Positions 7,695 through 17,820 of a stretch of 63,369 nucleotides of DNA are shown here, piece after piece (within the stretch, counting starts at the first letter, position 1; each line of letters begins with the position of its first letter). This DNA is from an uncultured Cyclobacteriaceae bacterium (GTDB lineage Bacteria > Bacteroidota > Bacteroidia > Cytophagales > Cyclobacteriaceae): assembly GCA_937958005.1 (NCBI GenBank), contig CALGOB010000080.1:1-63369 (forward strand), written 5' to 3'. Position numbers and translations under genes: made by a program. The notes beneath the pieces are model-generated. The model did not search any database. It saw only the letters and a program-made list of their open reading frames with translations, and was not told the origin of the DNA.

Positions 7695-8615
7695 ATGAAA
7701 AAGTTAGTAACCCAATTTGGATTGTTTTTGTGTTTCTGTTTTCCTTTTTATGTACTGTGTTTGATATTACTACAAACATTTTCACCTTTTGGAGTTTTAA
7801 GGAAGAATATCAATTATCCAATAGGTGGCAGTGGCCATATGCACTCAAGAATGAAAGAAGTACAGGAGTTAAGTGATTTAGATGTGCTGTTTATAGGCTC
7901 TTCTCATGCCTACAGTGGCTTTGATACTAGGCTTTTTGAAGAACATGGTTTGCGAGTTTTTAACCTAGGTTCCAGTAGTCAAACTCCTCTGCAAACCCTT
8001 CTATTGCTTAAAAGATACCTTGATCAATTACAGCCTAAGACGGTGATTTATGAGGTAAATCCTTACGCATTTTCTGTAGATGGTGTGGAGTCAGCTTTGG
8101 ATATCATTGCAAATGATGAGAATGATTTCTTAAGCTTAGAAATGGCTTTGAGAATTAACCATCTCAAAGTTTACAATACATTGATCTTTGGTTTTTATAG
8201 TGATTTATTCAATATACACAAAGGTTTTAAGGAAGGTAAGCAGAAAGGTAAAGAAACCTATATTTCTGGGGGTTATATTGAAAAAGACTTGGCCTATTAT
8301 GAGCCCAAGTCTTTTGCCAAATCAATATGGCAACTAGTTGGTAAACAAAAGCATGCATTTGAAGAAATTTCAAATATACTTTTAGACAAAGATATTGAAA
8401 CCATTTATGTGCAAGCACCAGTAGTAAGTGCTTATTATAATTCCATAATTAACAATTCCTCATTTGATAGTTTAATAGACTCCTACGGAGCCTATTACAA
8501 TTATAACAAATTACTTCAAATGGACGATTCGTATTACTTTCATGATTATCACCACCTTAACCAGAATGGAGCGAAAAAAATTAGTCAAGAAGTGTTAAAA
8601 CTTCTAATGGACTAA
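7695..8615 (+). CDS. SGNH-hydrolase-like partner of the MBOAT acyltransferase
   Basis: The 306-residue protein has one N-terminal membrane segment (residues 5-28) and an extracytoplasmic domain with FIGSSHAYSGF, where Ser70-His71 fits the GxSH nucleophile block of AlgJ/AlgX/DltD-like proteins. Near the C-terminus HDYHHLNQNGAKK fits the Asp-x-x-His block. It would accept the acyl group from the MBOAT protein and transfer it to a surface polymer. The two genes are separated by 3 nt and form an operon. Identity with DltD is possible, but there are no other dlt genes. Confidence 0.8.
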   Translation: MKKLVTQFGLFLCFCFPFYVLCLILLQTFSPFGVLRKNINYPIGGSGHMHSRMKEVQELSDLDVLFIGSSHAYSGFDTRLFEEHGLRVFNLGSSSQTPLQTLLLLKRYLDQLQPKTVIYEVNPYAFSVDGVESALDIIANDENDFLSLEMALRINHLKVYNTLIFGFYSDLFNIHKGFKEGKQKGKETYISGGYIEKDLAYYEPKSFAKSIWQLVGKQKHAFEEISNILLDKDIETIYVQAPVVSAYYNSIINNSSFDSLIDSYGAYYNYNKLLQMDDSYYFHDYHHLNQNGAKKISQEVLKLLMD

Positions 8616-8633
8616 ACTTTATGCGAAATATCA

Positions 8634-8817
8634 TCAAACAGCAATAGATTGGTTTTTAATCTGCTTGTTGATAGCCCTAGTTACTTTTATGATGATTTCT
8701 TCAGAGACATTGTTGAATTGTTCGCTAAAAACTATTTTTTCTCCATAGAATTGCTGCATAGCATGAAACTTCTTTTCATTTCCGCAATTGTACCTTTCGG
8801 TAGCTTTGTTATATCAT
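8634..8817 (-). pseudogene. Broken paralogue of the 62-residue gene at 8979
   Basis: From codon 3 on, the minus strand reads a clean frame to the stop at 8634-8636 that includes ERYNCGNEKKF and FYGEKIVF. It aligns without gaps to the neighbour at 8979-9167: HN to YN, FGFG to YNCG, then shared E, F, YG and I. The ATG at 8815-8817 is followed by ATATAAC, out of frame by two bases; restoring one lost TA unit would give M-I-Y-N-K. It is therefore a decayed tandem duplicate. Function unknown. Confidence 0.5.
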
Positions 8818-8978
8818 ATTAAATAATGCATAAATGTGTGTTTAGTTTATAATCATAATGAACTTAGAGGTTTTTATATTACAAGTCAAGTAATATCTGA
8901 AATTATTAATCTGTGAATCTGGTTTTGACAGTTTAAAGTATAGGTAAGAATTACTTTTTGCAGAATGAAATGCTGTTT

Positions 8979-9167
8979 CTAAGAATCTTTTTGATTTCTA
9001 TTAAGTAATGAAGTCGCTTGTTGAATGACGGATCTTGGAATATTTTTAGGAACTACTTTTTTAAGAATTATTTGTTTTCCATACTTTTCTTTAGTTTTTA
9101 TAAACTCTGTTTCAGTCCCAAATCCAAACTTTCTTTCTAATTCATTATGCCAAATAATGTATTTCAT
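8979..9167 (-). CDS. Small conserved-looking protein, 62 residues
   Basis: MKYIIWHNELERKFGFGTE begins a basic, soluble protein with no signal or membrane segment. It is not recognised. Support for it being real is the existence of the decayed paralogue at 8634-8817 with matching residues at spaced positions (HN, G, E, F, YG, I). It stands alone between the MBOAT operon and a repeat cluster. Confidence 0.5.
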   Translation of the reverse strand: MKYIIWHNELERKFGFGTETEFIKTKEKYGKQIILKKVVPKNIPRSVIQQATSLLNRNQKDS

Positions 9168-9202
9168 CGTATCTCTTGTTGTATTATAGCTAGTTAAATT
9201 GA

Positions 9203-9556
9203 ATCCCTAAGGAATACTAATTCCCTGATTTCGATTAATAATTTCTTCCATTTTTCATTTCTTAACTCACGTATTCGTCTCATTTACAGGTATTTGTCTT
9301 GGTGATCCCGTCTTCAAGCCAGACGGGCTCCTACAGCAACGGCTGCCCCAGTTCCACTGCGGCAGCGTGGCTGACCAAGCAAATCTTTCAAAACTGTTCC
9401 GGGTCGCGTAGACGAAGACCTTCTATGCGTACTTTTTAAAATCGAGCTCAAGTTAATTCCCTAGTCGGGCACTCCTTGCTCTTCCGCTAACTGGGCCAAT
9501 CATTAAATTATTACCCATAGATACCCCGTATCCTTAACTAGGGAGTAGTTCATTTG
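9203..9556 (+). repeat. Decayed nested-hairpin repeat split by an insertion
   Basis: Bases 9203-9226 (ATCCCTAAGGAATACTAATT) are the head and 9454-9549 the body of a nested-hairpin repeat, ending AGTAGTTCATTTG; the hairpins are degraded. Between them is a foreign segment of about 227 bp flanked by TAATTCCCT at 9218-9226 and 9454-9462. Confidence 0.6.
9227..9453 (+). mobile_element. Inserted repeat element, family C
   Basis: The segment is bounded by 9-bp direct repeats TAATTCCCT, as expected of target duplication. Its first 90 bp match 18315-18420 (shared TCGATTAATAATTTCTTC and TTCTTAACTCAC). Its right end AAATCGAGCTCAAG is the inverse of the left end CTTGAGCTCGATT of the 18315 copy. It contains the hairpin CCCGTCT...AGACGGG at 9309-9329. 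There is no open frame of note. Inferred to be a small non-autonomous element. Confidence 0.5.
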
Positions 9557-9819
9557 TGAGATTGGCTTGTTGCTTATCACTTAAACTGTCAAATAAATTG
9601 CTTCTTTTCTTGAGGAAAGATTTTTTAAAAGTGAAATTGGGTCTTTAGTACATAAGATTATACTATTTACTAAAATTTGACTGCTCATTTAAAGGAATTT
9701 CTTACCACGATTAACTGGACAAATTTAATAGAAAAGATTTTTGAATTTGGATCTACCTGTTTTAGCCAATTGATATTCAGGTGAAAGAGAATAATTTAGG
9801 GATGAATGAGATTAGCATT

Positions 9820-9927
9820 AATCCCTAAGGGATATTAATTCCCCTGGCCGGGCACCCCGACTCTTGAGGCGATCATTAAATTATTGCCCATAGATACCCC
9901 GTACCCTTGGGTCGGGGTTGGTTCATT
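9820..9927 (+). repeat. Nested-hairpin repeat, short/short form
   Basis: A 108-bp copy with AATCCCTAAGGGATATT at the start and GGTCGGGGTTGGTTCATT at the end. Both palindromes are in the short form (CGACTCTTGAGGCG with one mismatch, and ACCCTTGGGT). Its last bases TCA at 9923-9925 are the stop codon of pbpC on the minus strand, so the repeat lies directly at the 3' end of that operon and could act as its terminator or mRNA end. Confidence 0.85.
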
Positions 9928-12277
9928 TACTTATAACTTCAAAATTCTGATCTAATGAATTCCCATCTTGGTCAATCAACGTAATTTTATGTATGCCAGC
10001 TCCTGTATTAATACCAAGTTGATGGATTTGGTTTGTTTTACCTAAATATTCATTGTCTAAATGCCAATAAATGGTAGTAGAAGGTTTTCTGTGAGCGGCT
10101 TCGAAGATGGTCTTTCCCTCTGACCCATCTAATTCCTTTGGGATATAAACTTTGGTATTTTTTTTAGGATAAATTAATTCCATGAAATCAGATTTTTGAG
10201 TACTATTACAATCGGCCAAGAACTTAGGTGGGTCTAAGTATAAAGGATGATAAAATTTATAATACCATGCTTGTACAGCGGGTAAAATAAACCATTTTTT
10301 TCTCTTCATTTTGTTAACTTGATAACAGGAACTGTTAACTTGTTTTGATTCCGAATTATTTAAGAATATATGCTGATGATAGATACAAGTTTTTCCATTG
10401 ATCATGTACTTGGGTAATTCTAATTCATAAGTTTCTTCGCATGATTTAGTGGCGATTAATCCACTTTTTTGACAGAGGATTCTTGCAGGTTGATTACTTT
10501 TCTGTATTCGTTTCCGATCTTTTAACTCACTAAATAGATCAAAAAGTAAAGGGGCAGCGGCTTTAACTCCGGTTAATTCAGGTCTACCCTCTCCATCTGC
10601 ATTCCCAACCCATACACCTACAACATATTTTCCATTGGTTCCAATGGCCCAAGCATCTTTGAAACCATAGCTAGTGCCTGTTTTCCATGAGATATCGTTG
10701 CTACTTTTACTTGATTGCCATTGTTGATACCCTTCAGGTCTATTGAGCGCTTTGAGTGCTTTTAGAGTGTACCACGCCGCTTCTGGTCTGATTTCTTGAC
10801 TAAGATCAGGGTTACTGGAAATGTTAGTGTCATTTTGCAAGTAACTGTTTGGAAAATAGTCATTTTGTATTTCTGATGATTTATTTTGATGGTTAACAGT
10901 ACGTGACAACGAAGCGTACATAGAAGTAAGTTCCCATAAGCTTGCCTCAGAACCTCCAAGGATAAGTGATAGCCCATAGTGATGGGCAGGTTTGGTCAAG
11001 CTTTTAAGACCTATATTTTTGATTTTTTGATGAAATTTTTGATAGCCATATTGACGTAACAAATAAACAAAAGGAACATTGAGACTTTTGGCCAATGCTT
11101 CTTTTGCTTTTACTGCACCATGGAATTTTTTATCAAAATTCTGAGGAGCGAAACCTTTATAAAATAAAGGAATATCTGGTATAAGCTCATCTGGGAGAAT
11201 AGTCCCGTTATCTAAAGAAAGTGCGTAAAGAAAGGGTTTTAATAAACTTCCAGGACTTCTTTTCGCCTGAATAATATCAACATATTGGCCGTGGTTTTCA
11301 TTTCCATTGGATGTATTTCCTACATAAGCCAGTGTTTTACCTGTAGAGACTTCTAAAATAATGGTTGCGGCATTATAAATCTCGCTTTGGCTCAATATTT
11401 CGCTATATCTATTTGTTTTGGATTGAATTTTTTTTTGAAGGGAATATTTTAATGATGACTTTATGGTAGTGCCTAGCCTTCCATCTTTAATAGCTCTTTG
11501 CAATAAATGAGAAGCCAGGTTGGGCATAGGTGCGGGTCTACCGGGTAAACTCTCTGCTTTGTAAAGTACTAGGGTAGCCGAGTCAAAGTGGTTGTGTTCA
11601 TGAATCTTGTCCAATAACTTGTTTCTTTTTTCGTAGTAACGGTCATTATTTTTACCTGGATAGATAGAGGATGGTTCATTTGGCAATACTGCTAGTGACG
11701 CCGCTTCTGCCCAGCTTAATTTAGCTGGAGGCCTTTTGAAATATCTCCATGATGCCGCAGATAATCCAACTACATTGCCTCCAAATGGTGCGTGACTCGC
11801 ATATTGTTGAAGAATTTCTTTTTTACTATATAATAATTCTAGCTTAAGGGCCAGAAACATTTCCAGTGTCTTGTGATAGAAAGTTCTTGATTGATTGCCT
11901 CTGGCCATTCTAATGACCTGCATAGACAATGTACTTCCACCACTTACTACTTTTCCAGCACTCAAATTTTGTTTGATTGCTCTAAAAATTGAAAACGGAT
12001 TAATGCCAGGGTGTAGGTAGAAGTGCTCGTCTTCGAAGAGGAGTAGGGCAGTTTCAAATTTGTTTGGGACTGAATCTAACTGAGGAAAACGCCATTGGCC
12101 ATCTGGAGCTATTGTTGCCCCGAGTAACTCGCCTTCGCTTGATTCTAGTACAGTTGCATAACTCGCGTTAAATAATGGTTTTGGTAAAGGTGCGAATAAG
12201 ATAATTAATAAAAAAAATACAGGTGGCAAAATAAACCACCTGTATTTCTTCCAATTTATAGGGATAGTCAGAGTCAT
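9923..12277 (-). CDS. pbpC: Penicillin-binding protein 1C
   Basis: The 784-residue class A PBP has one membrane anchor (residues 14-33). The glycosyltransferase domain has EDEHFYLHPG with Glu82, and SGGSTLSMQVIRM. The transpeptidase domain has SxxK at Ser344 (SPGSLLKPF), SLN and KTGTSYGF. A PBP1C-specific C-terminal BiPBP_C domain follows. It polymerises and may cross-link peptidoglycan in the periplasm. The start ATG overlaps the stop of the alpha-2-macroglobulin gene (TAATG), so the two are translationally coupled. This pairing is the known pbpC-yfhM arrangement, in which the macroglobulin protects the cell wall side from proteases. The stop lies in a nested-hairpin repeat. Confidence 0.95.
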   Translation of the reverse strand: MTLTIPINWKKYRWFILPPVFFLLIILFAPLPKPLFNASYATVLESSEGELLGATIAPDGQWRFPQLDSVPNKFETALLLFEDEHFYLHPGINPFSIFRAIKQNLSAGKVVSGGSTLSMQVIRMARGNQSRTFYHKTLEMFLALKLELLYSKKEILQQYASHAPFGGNVVGLSAASWRYFKRPPAKLSWAEAASLAVLPNEPSSIYPGKNNDRYYEKRNKLLDKIHEHNHFDSATLVLYKAESLPGRPAPMPNLASHLLQRAIKDGRLGTTIKSSLKYSLQKKIQSKTNRYSEILSQSEIYNAATIILEVSTGKTLAYVGNTSNGNENHGQYVDIIQAKRSPGSLLKPFLYALSLDNGTILPDELIPDIPLFYKGFAPQNFDKKFHGAVKAKEALAKSLNVPFVYLLRQYGYQKFHQKIKNIGLKSLTKPAHHYGLSLILGGSEASLWELTSMYASLSRTVNHQNKSSEIQNDYFPNSYLQNDTNISSNPDLSQEIRPEAAWYTLKALKALNRPEGYQQWQSSKSSNDISWKTGTSYGFKDAWAIGTNGKYVVGVWVGNADGEGRPELTGVKAAAPLLFDLFSELKDRKRIQKSNQPARILCQKSGLIATKSCEETYELELPKYMINGKTCIYHQHIFLNNSESKQVNSSCYQVNKMKRKKWFILPAVQAWYYKFYHPLYLDPPKFLADCNSTQKSDFMELIYPKKNTKVYIPKELDGSEGKTIFEAAHRKPSTTIYWHLDNEYLGKTNQIHQLGINTGAGIHKITLIDQDGNSLDQNFEVISK

Positions 12278-15200
12278 TAATCACCAATCACTTCAACCCA
12301 TCTTCCTGATTTCCTTGAATAGACAGTGTTGTCATACATAGCTTCCACTGAAACAGCAGGAAGGTAATATTTTCCTCTATAAGCTGCATTCAGTAACACC
12401 TTATAGGTAAGTTCCTTGTTGGCGTTGATGTCAAAATAAGTGAGCACACGATCATCTCTGATATCCTTATATTCTGCAGGGTCTTCTTTATAAAATGAAT
12501 CTGTTCCGTCCAATCTGGTATTTAGAATTTCCCATCCTGAAGGAAAAATCTGTGTCAGGGCAACTTCTTCAAAATTACCTTTAGTGCCTGGGTTGTTTAC
12601 TTTTACTTCAGCTAGGAAATCGGTGCCTTGCTTGATCTTGTCCACTTGAATTGGATTTCCATCCATATCCATGTATTTGACTGCCATCCTGATATTTTTC
12701 TCAGCAGAAGTCTCTGTATTTTCTAATGGAATTCCTTTTCGGATTATCCGAGCATAAATAGGCGCACTCCCATTGTTGACAAGCTTGATTTCTGTTGGCT
12801 GGTCTGCATCTTTAATGGAAATTTGGGAGACATAGTCCGAAGCTTGTAAATCAGTAGAGGCACCGGCTATTGTTGCATTAATATTCAATGCTTCTCCAAC
12901 AGGGAATTGTTCTGCATATTTACTTATTGCTATGAAACAGTAAGCAGTGGTTTGAGTACTCATCCATTTTTTACTATCACCCATGATTTCAGACAATTTA
13001 TTTAAAATAGAGAATGCATCTTCTTTTCTTTCTAATTCAATAAGTGTCTCCATGATCATGGCATTATCTCTTGTAGCAGAGCCGTAGGTATATGAATTAT
13101 ACCGGCTGTTGTCATTGGTTATTGTGTAAGATATATCCTTTACAATTTCATCTGCATAACTTTTATAGCCTGCTAGCGTATAGGCAAGAGCTAATCTCCA
13201 TTTAGCCTTAATATCTAAATCACTTCTCTCCTTCATTCTATTCATCGCCCCTATTTGAGCTTCATCAGCCAAGGCCAGTGTATATAAACGATATGCTTGT
13301 GTTAGGCCATTGTTGTTATCAGATTTATTCCATGAATTAGCTTGATTCTTTTGGAAGGTCTTCCAATTATCCAACAAGATGTCAGGCACATTATACCCTT
13401 TTTTCTTAGCTTCTATTAAAAAGTGACCTGCATAATTAGTTCCCCATAAATTGGAATTGCTGTTACCAGGCCAATAAGCTAATCCACCATCTGACGTTTG
13501 AAATGTTTTGAGTCTGTTAATAGCAGCATCTATGTTGGTTTGTATTCTGTCTTTAGTCCCTTCATCTAGCTCTAGTAATTTATCTAAATACAATTGAGCA
13601 AATACAGAAGAAGTAGTTTGTTCCACACATCCATGAGGATACCTTACTAGGTATTTCAAGCGCTGCTCTATGTTTAAAGGAGGGACTGCACTCAACTCTA
13701 TAGTACCTTCATTGGTACCTGCAATTCCTAGCTGACTATAATTCACATTCCAGCTTTCAGATCCAGAGATTACTTTTTCAAGAACATCAGTGACTTCAGG
13801 ATTTCTAGGAATTACATTGAGTTCTACATCATAGTTAGCAGTTACCTTTCCAGTTTTAGCGGTAACATTCACTGAAGCAATCCCTATGTTTTGATCCACT
13901 TTTAGTGTGAAATATGCTACTTTATCTCCAGCCTTGCTAAATTTGACCTTTTGTTTTGATCCGCCTACAACGCTGATAGGCCCAGTAGTTTTAATATCCA
14001 GGTCTACTTGTTTAATGTTGTCCTTCATGGCAAAAACATTAACAGGTAACGTGATGGTTTCTCCAGGGCCTGTAACTCTGGGCATCGTAGCAAGTATCAT
14101 CATTGGTTGCCTAACAGGAGTTGCTTTGTCTGTTTTTCCATAAGCGCCATTCCCAGCTGCTACTACCATGGTTTTTACACTACCTACATATTGCGGCATG
14201 GTAATAGAATGTTCCGCAGTTTCTCCTGGCTCTAAGTAGTATGGACCTAAATAACGGACTACTGGTTTAAAACGATTTGCTTCTTTTTGATCTTTTTCTT
14301 CCAATTCGCCATCTCCACCCACTGTTAAAAGCCTTTCTATCTTACCACCATAGGCGCCAATTACTTCATCGTATATATCCCATGTTTTTACCCCAAGTGC
14401 TTCTTTTGCGTAAAAATTACCCCATGGATTTGGGGTTGTATACTTGGTAAGGTCTAACAAGCCTTCATCTACCACGGCTACTGTATAAGCCATTGGTTTT
14501 CCTTTTTCTTCTTTGATTTTGACCTTGAAAGTCTCTTCGGGCCTTAATTCATCCTGCATAGAAAGGATAGGAGATAGGACGGTAGAATTATCTACTACTT
14601 TTAAACTTTGGATCCCATATAACCTAATAGGTAAATCATTGTCCCCTTGTCCATGAGGTTGTACCATGGTGATGTTGGCGTAGATATTTGGGGCCATGTC
14701 ACTGGTTGCTTCAAAGGATACATTGGTTTGTTTGTCTTCTGTTTTTACCCAAAATGCATCTATTACTTTGCTTCCTGATTCTAGGCTAATTAAAATTCTA
14801 TTCCCTTTTTTACTTGGTACGTTTATTTTGATATCTTCTCCAACCTTATATTCATATTTTTCTACAGCAAAGTCTAACATATTAGCACCTCCCAAATCTC
14901 CCTTTTTAGCTTTTCCTGCCCATCCTGGCCAGTCCACATAGACTACCTTTCCAGATGAATGCCCGTCTGGGTCTGTAACTCTTACATAATACCTTCCCCA
15001 GTCAGGATATTTGATTTCCATTTCCCAGGAGCCTTCACCATTTTGGGTGGAAATAATACCTTCATCTATAGGGTCTTGGTAAGACCTTCCAATATAATTA
15101 TTTATATTATCCTCAGAATTATCCCACCACCATTTCCAATTGAGCTTAAATAGCTCAACTTTCACATCATCCCTGCTAACTGGTTTTCCATTTGCATCTA

Positions 15201-17820
15201 CTGTAGCTATTCTAATTTGATGTTTCTTATCCGTCAACAAGATTCCCCTTTTGTCTCCTTCAGGAATTTTAACCCCTACCCAATTGGTATATGGAAAATA
15301 AGGAAGTGTGAATTTATCAATGCTAAAATCACCACCTTCTTCAAATACTTTTCCTTTGAATATAGCCATTAATGCGCCTGGAGCATTATCATCTACATCA
15401 AGACTAGAATTGATCTTTGCATACCCCTCGGAGTTTAGTCTACCATTAAAGATTGTTTGGCTACTGCCGTAAAAACTTCTAGAAGCATCATCGAAACTAT
15501 AGGCTGGATATTTTTCAAATTTAGTCTTGATTGGTGTAAGAAAAACTTCAAAAATGGCCTTAAGACCACCAGCCGTAGCACCATGTAACCATCTAACATT
15601 GAGATCTCCTGAGAGACTATTATCTAAAGCGGTTACCTTATCCTTGCCAAATTCCAAATTAATTTTCAGTCGGTTAGGCTTAACAGTCTCCACCTTGATC
15701 GCTTTAGTAAAAGTAGCTCCTCCTACTTTTGCTTTGGCAATCCAATTTCCTGTCGGACTTTCCGAATCAGTGACCATATCAAATCGATAGATATCTCCTA
15801 CAGGCTGAGCACTGACTTTGCGGCTATGAATTTGTCCCAGTGGATTCCAAAATTCCATGACTACGGGGTGTTTTTCTGGAATATTCCCATTTTTATTCTC
15901 TAATATAAAAGCTAGGTGTACAGTGTCCGAAGGTCTCCAAACACCTCTTTCACCATAGATGAAACCTTTAATTCCTTTCTGTAATTTTTTACCACCTACA
16001 TTGAAATTGCTGATTGATAAAGAAGATCCATTATCTAATTTTAAATAACCAACTTGATCACCTTTCTTGGCCATTAACATAAAAGGTCTTCCCGAGATGT
16101 CTATAGAAGCCATGCCATTTGAATTAGTGATCCCAGATCCAATAGTCTGTTGTTGGTAATCATATACTGCAACAGAAATGTCTTCCATAGGTTCAGTATC
16201 CAATAAGTTGGTAACAAAGGCATTTATTTTTTTATTGTTACCTCTTTTTGCAATAATCCCTAAGTTAGAAGCAAAGAGTATTTTTTGAACGCTTCTCCTT
16301 CTGCCGTAGTAAGAATTACTGCAAGGATTGTCTCTATCTCTCCATTCATAATCTGAATTATAATAATTTTCATAACCATCCCAGTTAGAAGCTTCTTCTT
16401 CTGGCCCCCAATTTTCCTCTGATGCGATCTCGTCTGATAGGTCAGATAAGCCGTCGTCTGAACAGAAGAAGATTGAATTTCTTTTACTGAAACCAATAAT
16501 TATCTGGTAAACTGCCCCTGGCTCTGCAGAAAACACTTCAGCTAAATCGAGTGTGTATTTGTTCCATTTGTTTAAGTCAGTTACTCCGTTAAGAGGGATT
16601 GTTTTTTTGGACACGGGACGGGCAACCCTTTTTAATTGAGAATCCCCACCCAATTTATTTACTTGCAGGTATTGCAAGACGTTTTCTTCGAATACTCTAA
16701 CTATTGTAACCTCTACAGCTTTGAGGCCAACTGCTTCAAAAGGAAGAATAAGCCCTTTGGAACTTGGTAAAATAGCTCCACTTTGATTGGTGGCCAGTTT
16801 GACTGAAGGTTTTATTTGTGAGAACTGAAGTTTAGTGGAATAGTCATTTGTTAAAGAGTAACCTGAGCTGTTTTTAACTGATTTTTTTATGTTGAGGTAA
16901 ACTTGTCCATATAAAGTGCTTGATGGATAAACTTTAAGTTCATTTAAGTTGATAACTACTCTCGGTGTTCCGCTTTGATCACTTAATTTGACTAGCCCAG
17001 TTAAATTTTGTTTGTCGTCTAATGGTTCTGAAAACATCACAGAAATATAGCCGCCATCAGATCTTTTAATCTGAGAAGAAATTATTTTATAATCATTGAG
17101 GGCAGGTACTTCTATCGTTCTTGCGAGTGTTTTATTTGTTCCAATGGATTTACCATCCAATTTAATTGAAACTTCTTCTTGATTTTCTTTTCTTTTCACA
17201 TTTTCAATGACAAAGGCATGTCTGTTGTTAGGCCTCTCATGATCCCAAGTGATGTTGAGTGCATCACCATCTTGTGAAGCTACCAGTAATTTTTCTACTT
17301 CTTCATTTTTGGCAAAATCCGCAGTTTGAATGTTGCCCGTTAGTTTCATTTTAGAAAGATCTGACTTGCTGTAAAGGGCTAAGCCGCTTACATTAATGTC
17401 GAAATTCTGAATGAGTGTTTGAAAAGTGAAATTGAATGATTGCCTGTCCTTTGGTACGTCATTTACTACTTTCCCGAGATTAAAGGTAACTTCATATTCC
17501 TTACCAGACTTAAGCATTGAGGAGGGTTTAAAGACAATTGTACGCTGATCTTCCCAGTGAGCATTTCCTTGAATAGATGGAGAGAATTGAAATAAATCTT
17601 GTTCAATATTTTCTCCTGGTTTAACGGATTCAATGTTTCTGTTTAATCTTAATTTTATTTCTGATTTTTTAGAAATAAACCCAGAAGTATAAGAGGAGAT
17701 ATAATCCACATATAAGCTTTTGGAGCTTGCAAAGCTGCTTTCTTTCTGATTATCTCCACAGGATTGGATGATAACAAGTACAAACACTAAGAGCGTAACT
17801 TTGAGATGATTGAATCTCAT
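12277..17820 (-). CDS. yfhM: Bacterial alpha-2-macroglobulin lipoprotein
   Basis: The 1847-residue protein starts with a lipoprotein signal ending IIQSC (Cys21). It continues with MG-type beta domains, a bait-like region, and a thioester motif CVEQ at Cys1398-Gln1401, followed by the alpha-helical thioester domain of about 300 residues and a receptor-like C-terminal domain. It would trap proteases attacking the periplasm or cell surface by covalent thioester attachment. An Asp/Glu/Tyr-rich stretch near residues 455-500 is unlike E. coli YfhM and may be a lineage-specific loop. It is the first gene of the operon with pbpC and is far larger than any other gene here. Confidence 0.93.
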   Translation of the reverse strand: MRFNHLKVTLLVFVLVIIQSCGDNQKESSFASSKSLYVDYISSYTSGFISKKSEIKLRLNRNIESVKPGENIEQDLFQFSPSIQGNAHWEDQRTIVFKPSSMLKSGKEYEVTFNLGKVVNDVPKDRQSFNFTFQTLIQNFDINVSGLALYSKSDLSKMKLTGNIQTADFAKNEEVEKLLVASQDGDALNITWDHERPNNRHAFVIENVKRKENQEEVSIKLDGKSIGTNKTLARTIEVPALNDYKIISSQIKRSDGGYISVMFSEPLDDKQNLTGLVKLSDQSGTPRVVINLNELKVYPSSTLYGQVYLNIKKSVKNSSGYSLTNDYSTKLQFSQIKPSVKLATNQSGAILPSSKGLILPFEAVGLKAVEVTIVRVFEENVLQYLQVNKLGGDSQLKRVARPVSKKTIPLNGVTDLNKWNKYTLDLAEVFSAEPGAVYQIIIGFSKRNSIFFCSDDGLSDLSDEIASEENWGPEEEASNWDGYENYYNSDYEWRDRDNPCSNSYYGRRRSVQKILFASNLGIIAKRGNNKKINAFVTNLLDTEPMEDISVAVYDYQQQTIGSGITNSNGMASIDISGRPFMLMAKKGDQVGYLKLDNGSSLSISNFNVGGKKLQKGIKGFIYGERGVWRPSDTVHLAFILENKNGNIPEKHPVVMEFWNPLGQIHSRKVSAQPVGDIYRFDMVTDSESPTGNWIAKAKVGGATFTKAIKVETVKPNRLKINLEFGKDKVTALDNSLSGDLNVRWLHGATAGGLKAIFEVFLTPIKTKFEKYPAYSFDDASRSFYGSSQTIFNGRLNSEGYAKINSSLDVDDNAPGALMAIFKGKVFEEGGDFSIDKFTLPYFPYTNWVGVKIPEGDKRGILLTDKKHQIRIATVDANGKPVSRDDVKVELFKLNWKWWWDNSEDNINNYIGRSYQDPIDEGIISTQNGEGSWEMEIKYPDWGRYYVRVTDPDGHSSGKVVYVDWPGWAGKAKKGDLGGANMLDFAVEKYEYKVGEDIKINVPSKKGNRILISLESGSKVIDAFWVKTEDKQTNVSFEATSDMAPNIYANITMVQPHGQGDNDLPIRLYGIQSLKVVDNSTVLSPILSMQDELRPEETFKVKIKEEKGKPMAYTVAVVDEGLLDLTKYTTPNPWGNFYAKEALGVKTWDIYDEVIGAYGGKIERLLTVGGDGELEEKDQKEANRFKPVVRYLGPYYLEPGETAEHSITMPQYVGSVKTMVVAAGNGAYGKTDKATPVRQPMMILATMPRVTGPGETITLPVNVFAMKDNIKQVDLDIKTTGPISVVGGSKQKVKFSKAGDKVAYFTLKVDQNIGIASVNVTAKTGKVTANYDVELNVIPRNPEVTDVLEKVISGSESWNVNYSQLGIAGTNEGTIELSAVPPLNIEQRLKYLVRYPHGCVEQTTSSVFAQLYLDKLLELDEGTKDRIQTNIDAAINRLKTFQTSDGGLAYWPGNSNSNLWGTNYAGHFLIEAKKKGYNVPDILLDNWKTFQKNQANSWNKSDNNNGLTQAYRLYTLALADEAQIGAMNRMKERSDLDIKAKWRLALAYTLAGYKSYADEIVKDISYTITNDNSRYNSYTYGSATRDNAMIMETLIELERKEDAFSILNKLSEIMGDSKKWMSTQTTAYCFIAISKYAEQFPVGEALNINATIAGASTDLQASDYVSQISIKDADQPTEIKLVNNGSAPIYARIIRKGIPLENTETSAEKNIRMAVKYMDMDGNPIQVDKIKQGTDFLAEVKVNNPGTKGNFEEVALTQIFPSGWEILNTRLDGTDSFYKEDPAEYKDIRDDRVLTYFDINANKELTYKVLLNAAYRGKYYLPAVSVEAMYDNTVYSRKSGRWVEVIGD

